Source of the DNA: Nostoc calcicola FACHB-3891
GTDB taxonomy: Bacteria; Cyanobacteriota; Cyanobacteriia; Cyanobacteriales; Nostocaceae
Assembly: GCF_014697355.1 (NCBI RefSeq)
Contig: NZ_JACJRQ010000011.1
Location: 62,001-126,000 of the forward strand
DNA length: 64,000 nucleotides
Reading direction: 5' to 3'
This document shows positions 26,691-34,109 of the stretch, in pieces; position 1 is the first letter of the stretch; every line of letters starts with the position of its first letter. A program made the position numbers and the translations under genes. Below the pieces are notes generated by a model. That model worked only from the letters and a program-made list of their open reading frames with translations, did no database searches and was not told the origin of the DNA.

Positions 26691-27971
26691 TTACCACTCC
26701 ACAGATGAAATCATGTTGCCGTTGTCGGCATAGATGACTTTAGAACGGATATACGTTCTGGAAGGTACTGTAGAATTGAACACAGCGCTTCTTTGCCCAA
26801 TTGCTGATTTGCTGCCAATAACTGAGCGGAATACAACGGAGTTCGGCCCTAGCCCTACAAAATCACCTATGCTGGTTTCAGGGCCATTAGCAACACCATT
26901 GACAACCTGTCTACCGCCATGAACTAAAGCGCGAGGTCCATAGCCAATGTAATCGCCAAGGGTTAAGCTAGTGGTTTCTAAAGCGTGAAAGACAACATCG
27001 TTTGCCATACCAGCAATTTGCCCGACATTAAAAGGGTGACCCTCATCAGCACGCAGGGAAATCCTATTACCTATTTTGAAGTTGAGGCTTGCTAAAGAAT
27101 CTTCCAAAACGACATTGCCGATGATGCGGTTACGGAAATTTGGATTGCGAGTTATATTCCCAGCTAACTGAGGTAAACCTCCGGGGTTAAAAGAGGTGAC
27201 TGGGGCGTAATTTATCCCTGTTACGTTTGTCGAGTCTGCTCTGGCTAATTCTGTGTAACCTTTGGCAAATGCTTTATTAACTTCAATGATACCTTCCATC
27301 AGTGCAACGTCGGCTGCTGTCAGGTTTGCCACCTTCCCCAAACTACCGCTATTAGCTTGTAGATTAGTTATGACTTCTTTACCTGGGAGGACAACTTTAC
27401 CAGCAGGTAAGGTAACACCAGGACCAACCCGCGAGAGAAAGTTGACTACCGTGTTTCTTTCTATGGTTGCACCATCAATTTCACAGTTGAAGGCGAGAAA
27501 TGTTTCTGGAATATCGTTGTTGAACTGAGTATTGGTATTGGGGTCAGTAAAAGGACCGATTGACCCTTGAATACCGATTTTGGCTGCACCTTTAATGGTG
27601 GCCATGTGTGCCATAATGACTCGTGAGCCAATCTCCACTCCCGTTCCAGAAGCTGTAATTCTCACTTGGTCTTGAACGTTAGAATCTTTTTCGATGCTAA
27701 TAGGGGCAGTAGTAGCGTTTAAGTTGGCAAATGGTGCGACGTAGACTCTTTCGCCCAAGCTAATATTTCCTGGATTGGTGATTATTGCTGTTGGGTCAAC
27801 AAAAGTCGCAGATTCTGAAGGTGCTGTGCTTGGGCATACGGGTCGGTTACTCGCCGTTGGATTACACCCTCCTACAAAAGCAACGGCGGGTTGTTTATTT
27901 ATCTGCGTACCTATGACAACCGCTAGGATAATTGCAGCTAAGGCGCTAAGAATTGCGCGAGGTTTGAACAT
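26691..27971 (-). CDS. Exported tandem gamma-carbonic-anhydrase-like (left-handed beta-helix) protein
   Basis: This 426-residue protein has a signal peptide (about residues 1-31, ending AVA) and two hexapeptide-repeat beta-helix domains, about 52-200 and 280-420, joined by a helical linker. Compared with the archaeal gamma carbonic anhydrase Cam, domain 1 keeps the SNVQD motif (Gln100, Asp101) and His122 (equivalent to Cam His117) but has lost the other two zinc histidines. Domain 2 keeps LRADEG (Arg307, Asp309), FHALET (His329, equivalent to His81) and VHG (His351, equivalent to His122) but has Pro in place of His117. In Cam, His117 comes from the neighbouring subunit, so the two domains could jointly form one zinc site. 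The alignment was done by eye; activity is an inference. Confidence 0.8.
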   Translation of the reverse strand: MFKPRAILSALAAIILAVVIGTQINKQPAVAFVGGCNPTASNRPVCPSTAPSESATFVDPTAIITNPGNISLGERVYVAPFANLNATTAPISIEKDSNVQDQVRITASGTGVEIGSRVIMAHMATIKGAAKIGIQGSIGPFTDPNTNTQFNNDIPETFLAFNCEIDGATIERNTVVNFLSRVGPGVTLPAGKVVLPGKEVITNLQANSGSLGKVANLTAADVALMEGIIEVNKAFAKGYTELARADSTNVTGINYAPVTSFNPGGLPQLAGNITRNPNFRNRIIGNVVLEDSLASLNFKIGNRISLRADEGHPFNVGQIAGMANDVVFHALETTSLTLGDYIGYGPRALVHGGRQVVNGVANGPETSIGDFVGLGPNSVVFRSVIGSKSAIGQRSAVFNSTVPSRTYIRSKVIYADNGNMISSVEW

Positions 27972-28191
27972 AGAAAAAATTCCTCACGGTTTTGCGAATA
28001 TTTGGTTACAGGAGAATCTGCGTTTAAGAGTTATGGCAGGCAATAGGAAACAGGCGGGCTATTGTCTGTTGGCAGGTTGGGTTTCATGGTAAGCTTGTGT
28101 CTTAAACTATGCTTCAACCGCTATACCAAAAAATCACATTGCCAAAGCCCATACTTTAGACTCTTTCTTTGCTTGAATCTGAGACCGAAAC

Positions 28192-28422
28192 TTAACCGCC
28201 CCAAAAACCCGCCAAGTTGTAAACTATATTTAGCAGGTCAGATAATAAGCCAACAAGCAAAGACGGAGCTGAAATTACCGTTGTTGCCCCGGCAACTGCC
28301 TCATCATAGACATCCTGCCAAGCTTCTGGCCCGCTAGTGGATTGTCCATAGACTTGTGTGCTAACGGCCAACGTTAACCCAAGCGCAGTTAGACCAGCTA
28401 GTATTGTGCGACGTTTCAACAT
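28192..28422 (-). CDS. Small exported protein of unknown function
   Basis: This 76-residue protein has a clear signal peptide (MLKRRTILAGLTALGLTLAV, cut after VYGQ or nearby). The mature peptide is only about 50 residues: an acidic start (GPEAWQDVYDEAVAG) and a hydrophobic tail ending AGFWGG. A good ribosome site, AGGAGGT, lies about 11 bp before the ATG. A near-perfect palindrome lies 45 bp upstream at 28466-28494. I do not recognise a family. Size and composition would fit a small membrane-active or surface peptide, but nothing specific supports that. Confidence 0.65.
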   Translation of the reverse strand: MLKRRTILAGLTALGLTLAVSTQVYGQSTSGPEAWQDVYDEAVAGATTVISAPSLLVGLLSDLLNIVYNLAGFWGG

Positions 28423-28465
28423 TATTCCTTGATACCTCCTAGTAGTTTGCCAAGTTTCTTTAGCA

Positions 28466-28494
28466 AGGTAAACCGAAAACTTTTCGGTTTACCT
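28466..28494 (-). promoter_or_regulatory. Palindrome upstream of small exported protein gene
   Basis: The arms AGGTAAACCGAAAA and TTTTCGGTTTACCT are perfect 14-bp inverted repeats around a single C. Its place about 45 bp upstream of the start codon suggests an operator or a leader hairpin. No known regulator site is recognised. Confidence 0.5.
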
Positions 28495-28880
28495 GACCTA
28501 ACAATCGTCAAATTTAAGTGAATGAAGCACTAATGGCTACCTGACAATTCAGCGGGATCTGGAAACCCCGCTTCCATTCCTCTCCCCTACAAGGAGGAGC
28601 CACTGCGTTGCGCGGGTTTTCCGCGTTGTAGCAAGTGGCGTTAGAGGCTTTCAATTTTCCCCCTTCCCTACTAGGGAAGGGGGTTAGGAGGTTAGGTTTC
28701 ACGTTAACTTTTCCACATAACGCGAAAAGTAAGTAATAGCTACAAGCTGCAATTAACATTTTATTGTATTACTACTTGCTGCTTCATACTAGAGTTTTTG
28801 ATATTGATAAAAATTATGGTGATAATAAAAATTTTGTTAAGTTTACGATTTACTAGGAAAAATTATCTATCTTACGGGGG
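28495..28880. other. Intergenic region with dispersed CACTGCGTTG repeat
   Basis: No gene is seen. 28555-28710 is a dispersed repeat: GAGCCACTGCGTTG at 28597 and GCAAGTGGCG at 28631, with flanking CCCCTTCCC/GGGAAGGGGG. A relative is at 33632-33780. Confidence 0.55.
28555..28710. repeat. Dispersed repeat with GAGCCACTGCGTTG core, copy 1
   Basis: The core GAGCCACTGCGTTG...GCAAGTGGCG is shared with 33655-33722; the insert between the two halves differs in length (20 against 44 bp). Pyrimidine and purine runs flank both copies. Confidence 0.65.
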
Positions 28881-29308
28881 ATGTTTCTTTGTGTTCGATC
28901 GAATGAACGTACAGGAAAAGGACGGCAGATTTACGAAGAAAAACGCGCACAAGTATTAGCCAGCCGCAGTAATTTAGTTGAAATTGATTTATTACGTAAA
29001 GGTGACCCATGCCGATGATAGGTAATGATATTCAGAGTCACTATAGAATTTTAGTTTGTCGTGGCGATCGCCGTCCTTATGCTGACTTATATGCTTTTAA
29101 TTTACAAGATATAATTCCACCCTTTCCCCTACCTTTGCGTTCTGGAGATACGGAACCAATTATAGATTTGCAGACATTATTAAATGAGGTATATGAGATT
29201 TACGGTTATGATTTGGTAGTAGATTACAGCCAACAGTCAGTACCAGCATTATCAGAAACAGATGCAACTTGGGCAGATGCACTGTTGCAGGAGAAGGGCG
29301 TAAGGTAA
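28881..29308 (+). pseudogene. DUF4058-family gene, truncated and frameshifted
   Basis: Two overlapping frames together give the C-terminal half of a DUF4058 protein. Frame 1 (28881-29018) reads KGRQIYEEKRAQVLASRS, then LVEIDLLRKGDP. Frame 2 (29009-29308) continues with YRILVCRGDRRPYADLYAF and IPPFPLPLRSGDTEPIIDLQ in two parts, ending QEKGVR. The change of frame falls inside GDP-MPMIG near 29007, where one base appears to be missing, and about half of the normal gene is absent upstream. DUF4058 proteins are common in Nostocales and have no known function. This copy is almost certainly inactive. Confidence 0.75.
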
Positions 29309-29458
29309 CAAAAAAATCTAGAGATATTGAAATTAACTAAGTATAAAGTATCAAAAATATTAATTGCCTTTGAGTTTTTCTTTGGCATGTAATACATACT
29401 GCTGTAACATTAAAGAGTAATTTTTGACATTGTTATTCTCAGAGTTCTGAGAACAACA

Positions 29459-29845
29459 ATGTCACGAAATCACGAAGAATCCGTTGCGCTACTTGAGCAA
29501 ATTCGTTGGAATGGCAAGCCAAAGTGTCCATATTGTGAATCAACCAACGCCACTGCATATAAGAATGAGCGTAGATATCACTGTAACGAATGCTTTACAT
29601 CATACAGTGTTACAGTGGGTACACTTTTTCACAAGACTCATGTAGAATTACAAAAGTGGTTTGTAGCGATTCACCTTGTGCTGAATTCACCAGGAGGTGT
29701 TAGCGTACGTCAGCTTGCCAAAGAGATTGGGGTTAATAAGAATACTGCTTGCTACATGATAGAGCGTATCCGAAAAGCGATGGCTGAGGAAAGGGATTTG
29801 CTACAAAAACTCATAGCGCTAAATAATAATGATGTATTGCGTTGA
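29459..29845 (+). CDS. IS1595-type transposase N-terminal region (zinc ribbon + HTH), DDE domain absent
   Basis: This 128-residue protein matches the start of IS1595-family transposases. It has a zinc ribbon with CPYC and CNEC (about residues 23-44), the FTSYSVTVGTLFHKTHVELQ region, and a helix-turn-helix, SVRQLAKEIGVNKNTACYMI (about 81-100). It stops after ERIRKAMAEERDLLQKLIAL, near where the DDE nuclease domain should begin. No DDE-like sequence follows. It may be a decayed transposase or a DNA-binding protein derived from one. It lies 84 bp before a membrane coiled-coil gene on the same strand. The terminal inverted repeats of an IS were not found. Confidence 0.8.
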   Translation: MSRNHEESVALLEQIRWNGKPKCPYCESTNATAYKNERRYHCNECFTSYSVTVGTLFHKTHVELQKWFVAIHLVLNSPGGVSVRQLAKEIGVNKNTACYMIERIRKAMAEERDLLQKLIALNNNDVLR

Positions 29846-29929
29846 TTATGAAAATTTTATACGTTATAAAATACTTTTTGTAGAGACAGAAAATTTTGTT
29901 TTCTTATCTATAATCAATAAAACTCTACA

Positions 29930-30766
29930 ATGAATTTTAGGAATGATTTTATGAATTGGAGTAATTTGGCTAAAATAAAAGCATCTTTAATTTTGGTTTT
30001 TATTTTCGGGGTATATACATTTATTATAGGTCTTACATACAATCAACTGCCAGAGTCATTGTCAGATAAACAGAAACAATTCATCTCTTTTATTGGCTCT
30101 CCTGCTATAGCAATATTCTTTTTAACTTTAATCAATTATAGAATATCAGAAGAAGTTGAAGCTGATGTAAAACTGCAATTTGATACAAAGGAAAGGGATT
30201 TAAAAGATGAATATCAGAATAAATTAGAGGATGAAAATAAATATTTTATAGAAAAATATAAAGATTATGTGAAAGAGTTAGAGTCTAAGATTAAGTCTCT
30301 GACTTCTTCTCAAAAACGCGATGAATTGCTAAAAATTATTTATTCGTTAAGTTCGGCACCGGAAAATTTTAAAGCTACACGTCAAGCCGAAAAAGAGATT
30401 GTTAAATGGTTTGATACTCCAGGAAATAAGTTAGCTTTATTGAGCACGGCTGAGGAAGCTGTATCGCAAGCAAAGTACAATATTCCTAAAAAGTATAAGG
30501 AAAAGTTTTATGTCGACATTGATCAATGTATCAATTGGCTGCACGATACTGTTGTTGAGCGTACTGAGTGTCTGGTGGAAAGCAGTAAACATGCTTCAGT
30601 GATAGTTCATATACCTGAAAAATATAAACCTTACGAAGTCGCTTTAAGAGCTATTGAAAATCATTTAAAAGAAAATCAATATCTAAAACAATACTATGAT
30701 AAAGCTGATATTGTACAAACATCAATTGATTATCTCATTAACCAATTAAAAACCTTCTCTACATAG
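29930..30766 (+). CDS. Membrane-anchored coiled-coil protein of unknown function
   Basis: This 278-residue protein has two N-terminal membrane helices, about residues 16-36 and 48-67. A charged coiled coil follows (about 72-125, rich in Glu, Lys, Asp), then an alpha-helical C-terminal domain (about 125-278) with no motif I recognise. The large domain probably faces the cytoplasm. The low GC content of the gene differs from nearby housekeeping genes, consistent with horizontal gain. The start could also be the ATG at 29951. It sits between a transposase remnant and an opposite-strand coiled-coil gene, in a region of broken genes typical of accessory islands. Confidence 0.65.
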   Translation: MNFRNDFMNWSNLAKIKASLILVFIFGVYTFIIGLTYNQLPESLSDKQKQFISFIGSPAIAIFFLTLINYRISEEVEADVKLQFDTKERDLKDEYQNKLEDENKYFIEKYKDYVKELESKIKSLTSSQKRDELLKIIYSLSSAPENFKATRQAEKEIVKWFDTPGNKLALLSTAEEAVSQAKYNIPKKYKEKFYVDIDQCINWLHDTVVERTECLVESSKHASVIVHIPEKYKPYEVALRAIENHLKENQYLKQYYDKADIVQTSIDYLINQLKTFST

Positions 30767-30852
30767 CAAAAATCTGCTCTTTTGAGAGATATATGGAAAT
30801 TGGCAATACAATACAATAGATTAGATTAACATAAAATACTTAATTAAGATTT

Positions 30853-31242
30853 TTATCTATTTAGAGGACGATCTTTTGTTTTTGGCTGTCCTTTCTCGCA
30901 ATGTTTTTTTATATGAAAATTTATCTCATTGTAAAAATCAGAAACTAGGATTTTTAATGATTCATCTGTAACTTTAAGATTATCTAATCGCTCCTTAATT
31001 TCTTTGATTTTTTGTTGGTAAAAAATCAGTTCTTCTAAATTTTTATCTCGGTAGTCTGGTAATTTTATATTGAAAGGTTCTACTAACTTATGTTTAGCCT
31101 TTTCCAACATTTCGCTTGTTTTTTGAATTTGCTCATTGAGATTCTTCACATCTGTGTCTTGATTCTGTTCTGTTGGAGCATCTAAATAAGTTTTAAATTT
31201 TTTAAATTGCCCAGATAGTTCTTCTATAAATGATGGAGTCAT
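30853..31242 (-). CDS. Coiled-coil protein of unknown function
   Basis: This 129-residue, highly charged protein is predicted to be almost wholly alpha helical, with heptad-like stretches at about residues 35-60 and 75-100. It has no signal peptide, membrane helix or recognised motif. The last residues are basic (KGQPKTKDRPLNR). It is convergent with the membrane coiled-coil gene at 29930-30766 and equally AT-rich. AGAGGTG lies just before its start, which supports translation. Function unknown. Confidence 0.6.
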   Translation of the reverse strand: MTPSFIEELSGQFKKFKTYLDAPTEQNQDTDVKNLNEQIQKTSEMLEKAKHKLVEPFNIKLPDYRDKNLEELIFYQQKIKEIKERLDNLKVTDESLKILVSDFYNEINFHIKKHCEKGQPKTKDRPLNR

Positions 31243-31911
31243 TTAACACCTCTTAGTTTAGAATAGTTTGTTTTGAGCGCAGTTTAGTATTCTTGAATAT
31301 CAACGTTAAATAATAATCACTTGACTTTATCAAGTCACTACCATTAAATAGGACAAAGGAAGTTTATTTATGCATGTTAATTACAGATCAATGAGGATAC
31401 TTGGAAATGGTACGACTAGTGTGATCGCACTCCCACTACCAAATTCAACCTACAGCCAAGATTCGCAAGATAACTCTCTTACTTGTCTCATCCGCTCAAA
31501 ATCGCTATCTTGTAAAACGATGGTCAAATTATGACGCAAAGCGATCGCACCCTTCCCCCAACTTTTCAAAACTCTGGCATAATCAGACATGATTACACCT
31601 GCAAAACTGATGTAAATCACGGCAAAAACTATTTTCTCTAGTATCAAAACTGTCAATACCTTAAAAGAACTCCGGCAAATCTATCAATAATTTCCTAATC
31701 AAATTCGACTGTAAAAATCGGTGAGATTTGATGACAGGCTACTATGTCATAATATAGTCGCTTTCTGCAAAATTAATTGCATTAAAATAAATTAAGATTT
31801 AAGATATAAGATTAAGCAGTTTTTAGGGATATCACCCAAGTGAATTGAAAGGTTTACGCCGAATGAATATTTTAATAGAATAATCTCATCAAAAGATTCG
31901 CAGCAATCAAA
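31243..31911. other. Intergenic region with a PIN-toxin remnant
   Basis: No intact gene is seen apart from the VapC-like remnant at 31450-31551. A small CACTTGA/TCAAGT hairpin lies near 31319. The 240 bp before 31912 are AT-rich and probably carry the promoter of the PD-(D/E)XK-TPR gene. Confidence 0.55.
31450..31551 (-). pseudogene. Remnant of a VapC-type PIN-domain toxin
   Basis: The last 33 residues read AIALRHNLTIVLQDSDFERM followed by RQVRELSCESWL, the usual C-terminal end of VapC toxins (a hydrophobic strand, then an Asp/Asn-rich loop and a terminal Trp). The upstream part of the gene and the antitoxin are missing; the frame continues upstream only into unrelated sequence. It is too short to be active. 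Confidence 0.5.
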
Positions 31912-33552
31912 ATGGACTGGATTACGCTACTGCGATCGCTACAGTCTGATTTTATCAAAAGGTTAGCATCTGGTTGTCTGCTTCATTGTGAAACAGAAGG
32001 TCAATATAGTGAATTAACTATAATTTCTGGAGAGAGGTTAAAGACACTACGGGAATTTTGCTGGCAGATGGCTGAGAAATATAAGCGTGTTTTGCCAGTT
32101 CGTGATGTTTTCATCAGTTATCTTAAGGGGAAACTCGGTGAGGAAGTTGTCAAGGAACGTTTAGCTGATTTTATTACCGAAGTCGATTATGAAAAGCGAT
32201 TCGGCGGTGATGGTAAAATAGATTTTACCTTGACTTCTGACCCGTCTATTGGTATTGAAGTTAAATCTCGTCACGGTAGTATTGACAGAGTTAGATGGTC
32301 AATTAGTTCTGAAGAAGTTGAAAAAAATGCAGTTGTAGTTTGCATTTTAATTCAAGAAGATGTCAGCGAAGCACAATCTGAATATCACCTTTTTTTAGCT
32401 GGCTTTCTGCCAACCAGAATGATTAAGTTAAAGACAGGTAGAATTTCTTTTGGTATAGACCAATTACTTTACGGTGGTGGTTTATTTTGCTATTTAGAAC
32501 AGTTACAATCTTCTGGAAATCAGAATTATTTTAGGCAACAAACACCGATTGAGAAATATCTCCCAAAACAAGAAACGCCACCTCAGCCAGTTAATAATCA
32601 ATTGCTGAAATCTTCTTTTCAACCTCATGTAGAGAGTTATTCGCATTCTCCTGACGAAGATTTAAATTTGCTTTACCTAAAATTAGCTGACGAATGTTTC
32701 CAAAAAGGAGAATATACAAATGCGATCGCTAGCTACAATCAAGTTTTAGAAGTTAATCATAGTGATGGTGATTTGTATTATAAACGAGGTTTAGCTCACT
32801 ATCAACTAGGAAATTATGACGGAGCGATCGCAGATTTTTCTCAGGCAATCCAGATAAATATTCATGATGCTAAATCTTACAATAAACGAGGTTTAACTTT
32901 ATATCAAATAGGACGATTAGAAGAAGCAATTAATGATTATACCCAAGCGATTAGGATTAATCCTAACCTTGCCGTAGCTTATAAAAATCGGGCTGAAGCT
33001 CGTTCTCATATAGGAGATAACCAGGGAGCAATTGAAGACTATACCCAAGCTATTAAAATTAATCCTGATTATGCTGATGCTTATAAAAATCGTGGTATCG
33101 CTCGTTATTTACTAGGAACTCCACCGGTATTTTCCCAAGCAATTAAAATTAATCCTCAAGATGCCAATGCTTATAAAAATCGTGGTAATGCCCGTTCCGA
33201 CTTAGGAGATTTTCAGGGAGCAATTGAAGATTATACCAAGGCAATAGAGATTAATTCTAATTACATAGATGCTTATTACAACCGTGGTAATGCTCGTTCC
33301 GATTTAGGAGATTTTTCAGGAGCATTTGAAGATTATACTCAAGCAATCCAGATTAATTCTAATTATGCTGATGCTTATTATAATCGTGGCAATATTCGCT
33401 TAGAAATGGCAGATAAACAGGGTGCAATTGAAGATTTTCAAAAAGCCGCAGATATCTATCGCAAAGAAGGTAAACTAGAAGCCCTCAAAGATACAAAAGA
33501 AAGAATATTAGAATTAGAAATAGAAGAATCATTAGATATTTTAAACTTCTAG
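31912..33552 (+). CDS. PD-(D/E)XK nuclease-like domain fused to TPR repeats
   Basis: This 546-residue protein has an N-terminal domain (about residues 1-205) with a PD-(D/E)XK pattern: Glu77/Glu78 in GKLGEEVVKERL, Asp104 in GDGKIDFTL and Glu116-Val-Lys118 in IGIEVKSR. That is the metal-binding core of many nucleases, while some family members have lost activity. A Gln/Pro-rich linker (205-250) leads to seven or eight TPR units (about 255-520), mostly of the YxxRGxAR-GAIEDYTQAIxINP type. One unit near residue 400 (YLLGTPPVFSQAIKINP) lacks about seven residues. No transmembrane segment is seen. I know of no studied protein with this layout; DNA or RNA cleavage controlled by TPR partner binding is an inference. 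Confidence 0.75.
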   Translation: MDWITLLRSLQSDFIKRLASGCLLHCETEGQYSELTIISGERLKTLREFCWQMAEKYKRVLPVRDVFISYLKGKLGEEVVKERLADFITEVDYEKRFGGDGKIDFTLTSDPSIGIEVKSRHGSIDRVRWSISSEEVEKNAVVVCILIQEDVSEAQSEYHLFLAGFLPTRMIKLKTGRISFGIDQLLYGGGLFCYLEQLQSSGNQNYFRQQTPIEKYLPKQETPPQPVNNQLLKSSFQPHVESYSHSPDEDLNLLYLKLADECFQKGEYTNAIASYNQVLEVNHSDGDLYYKRGLAHYQLGNYDGAIADFSQAIQINIHDAKSYNKRGLTLYQIGRLEEAINDYTQAIRINPNLAVAYKNRAEARSHIGDNQGAIEDYTQAIKINPDYADAYKNRGIARYLLGTPPVFSQAIKINPQDANAYKNRGNARSDLGDFQGAIEDYTKAIEINSNYIDAYYNRGNARSDLGDFSGAFEDYTQAIQINSNYADAYYNRGNIRLEMADKQGAIEDFQKAADIYRKEGKLEALKDTKERILELEIEESLDILNF

Positions 33553-33631
33553 GGCAATGGGAGTGTTGACTGTTGATTAAGAGGATGTTTTAAAAGTCAT
33601 GATTGATGTATCAAATATTTTTTTACCCCAC

Positions 33632-33780
33632 CCTAACCCTGCCCTTATGAAGGGGAGCCACTGCGTTGGACGGGTTCCCCGGCTTGTTCGCGCAGCGTCT
33701 CCGACAGGAGAAGCAAGTGGCGTGAGGGAACCAGATTTTATTATTTCCCCCCTTTATAAGGGGGGATTAAGGGGGGTAAT
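33632..33780. repeat. Dispersed repeat with GAGCCACTGCGTTG core, copy 2
   Basis: It shares GAGCCACTGCGTTG and GCAAGTGGCG with 28597-28640, but the interior (GTTCGCGCAGCGTCTCCGAC) is longer. A palindrome CCCCCCTTTATAAGGGGGG follows at about 33757. Confidence 0.65.
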
Positions 33781-34060
33781 AATTCAATTAAAATCACAAC
33801 ATACCACTTTTCAAACAACCTCTAAGAATAAAAATTATTCTCCTTGTCCCCTTGTCCTCTGCTCCCCATCTTCCTCATCTATAGGTATCAGCTAGATTGG
33901 GATTGATACTTATTATCAAATGAAAATCTTTGACTTTATAAATCTTAGTATTCGCTAAAAATTAATCGAAACATTCAACATTAAACCTTCTGAATTGTTA
34001 CTTATTGATATCGATTATCTTTCTTAAATTATTAACTTGTAAAAACTGATTTTTTTCATT

Positions 34061-34076
34061 ACCTTTAAAGAAAGGT
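34061..34076 (+). promoter_or_regulatory. Possible operator upstream of metal ATPase gene
   Basis: ACCTTT and AAAGGT, separated by 4 bp, form an inverted repeat 34 bp before the ATPase start codon. Size and position would suit a metal-responsive MerR- or ArsR-type site, but it does not match a consensus I know. Confidence 0.3.
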
Positions 34077-34109
34077 TCCATATCAAATAACTTACCAGTT
34101 TCAACAAAA

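Larger units (their letters stand above)
33553..34109. other. Intergenic region with dispersed repeat and ATPase promoter
   Basis: No supported gene is seen in 557 bp. 33632-33780 is the second copy of the GAGCCACTGCGTTG repeat with flanking CCCCCCTTTATAAGGGGGG. 33838-33885 is pyrimidine-rich. The AT-rich end should hold the promoter of the P-type ATPase gene. Confidence 0.6.

Noticed and set aside
28062..28337. 91-codon plus-strand frame
   Set aside because: It is largely antisense to the small exported protein gene, which has a better ribosome site and a signal peptide.
31552..31656. Upstream part of the VapC-like frame as a real N-terminus
   Set aside because: It is hydrophobic and unrelated to the PIN fold, without the catalytic Asp residues, so only the C-terminal end is called as a remnant.
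33599..33895. 98-codon frame in the repeat region before the ATPase gene
   Set aside because: It consists of the dispersed GAGCCACTGCGTTG repeat and pyrimidine runs.
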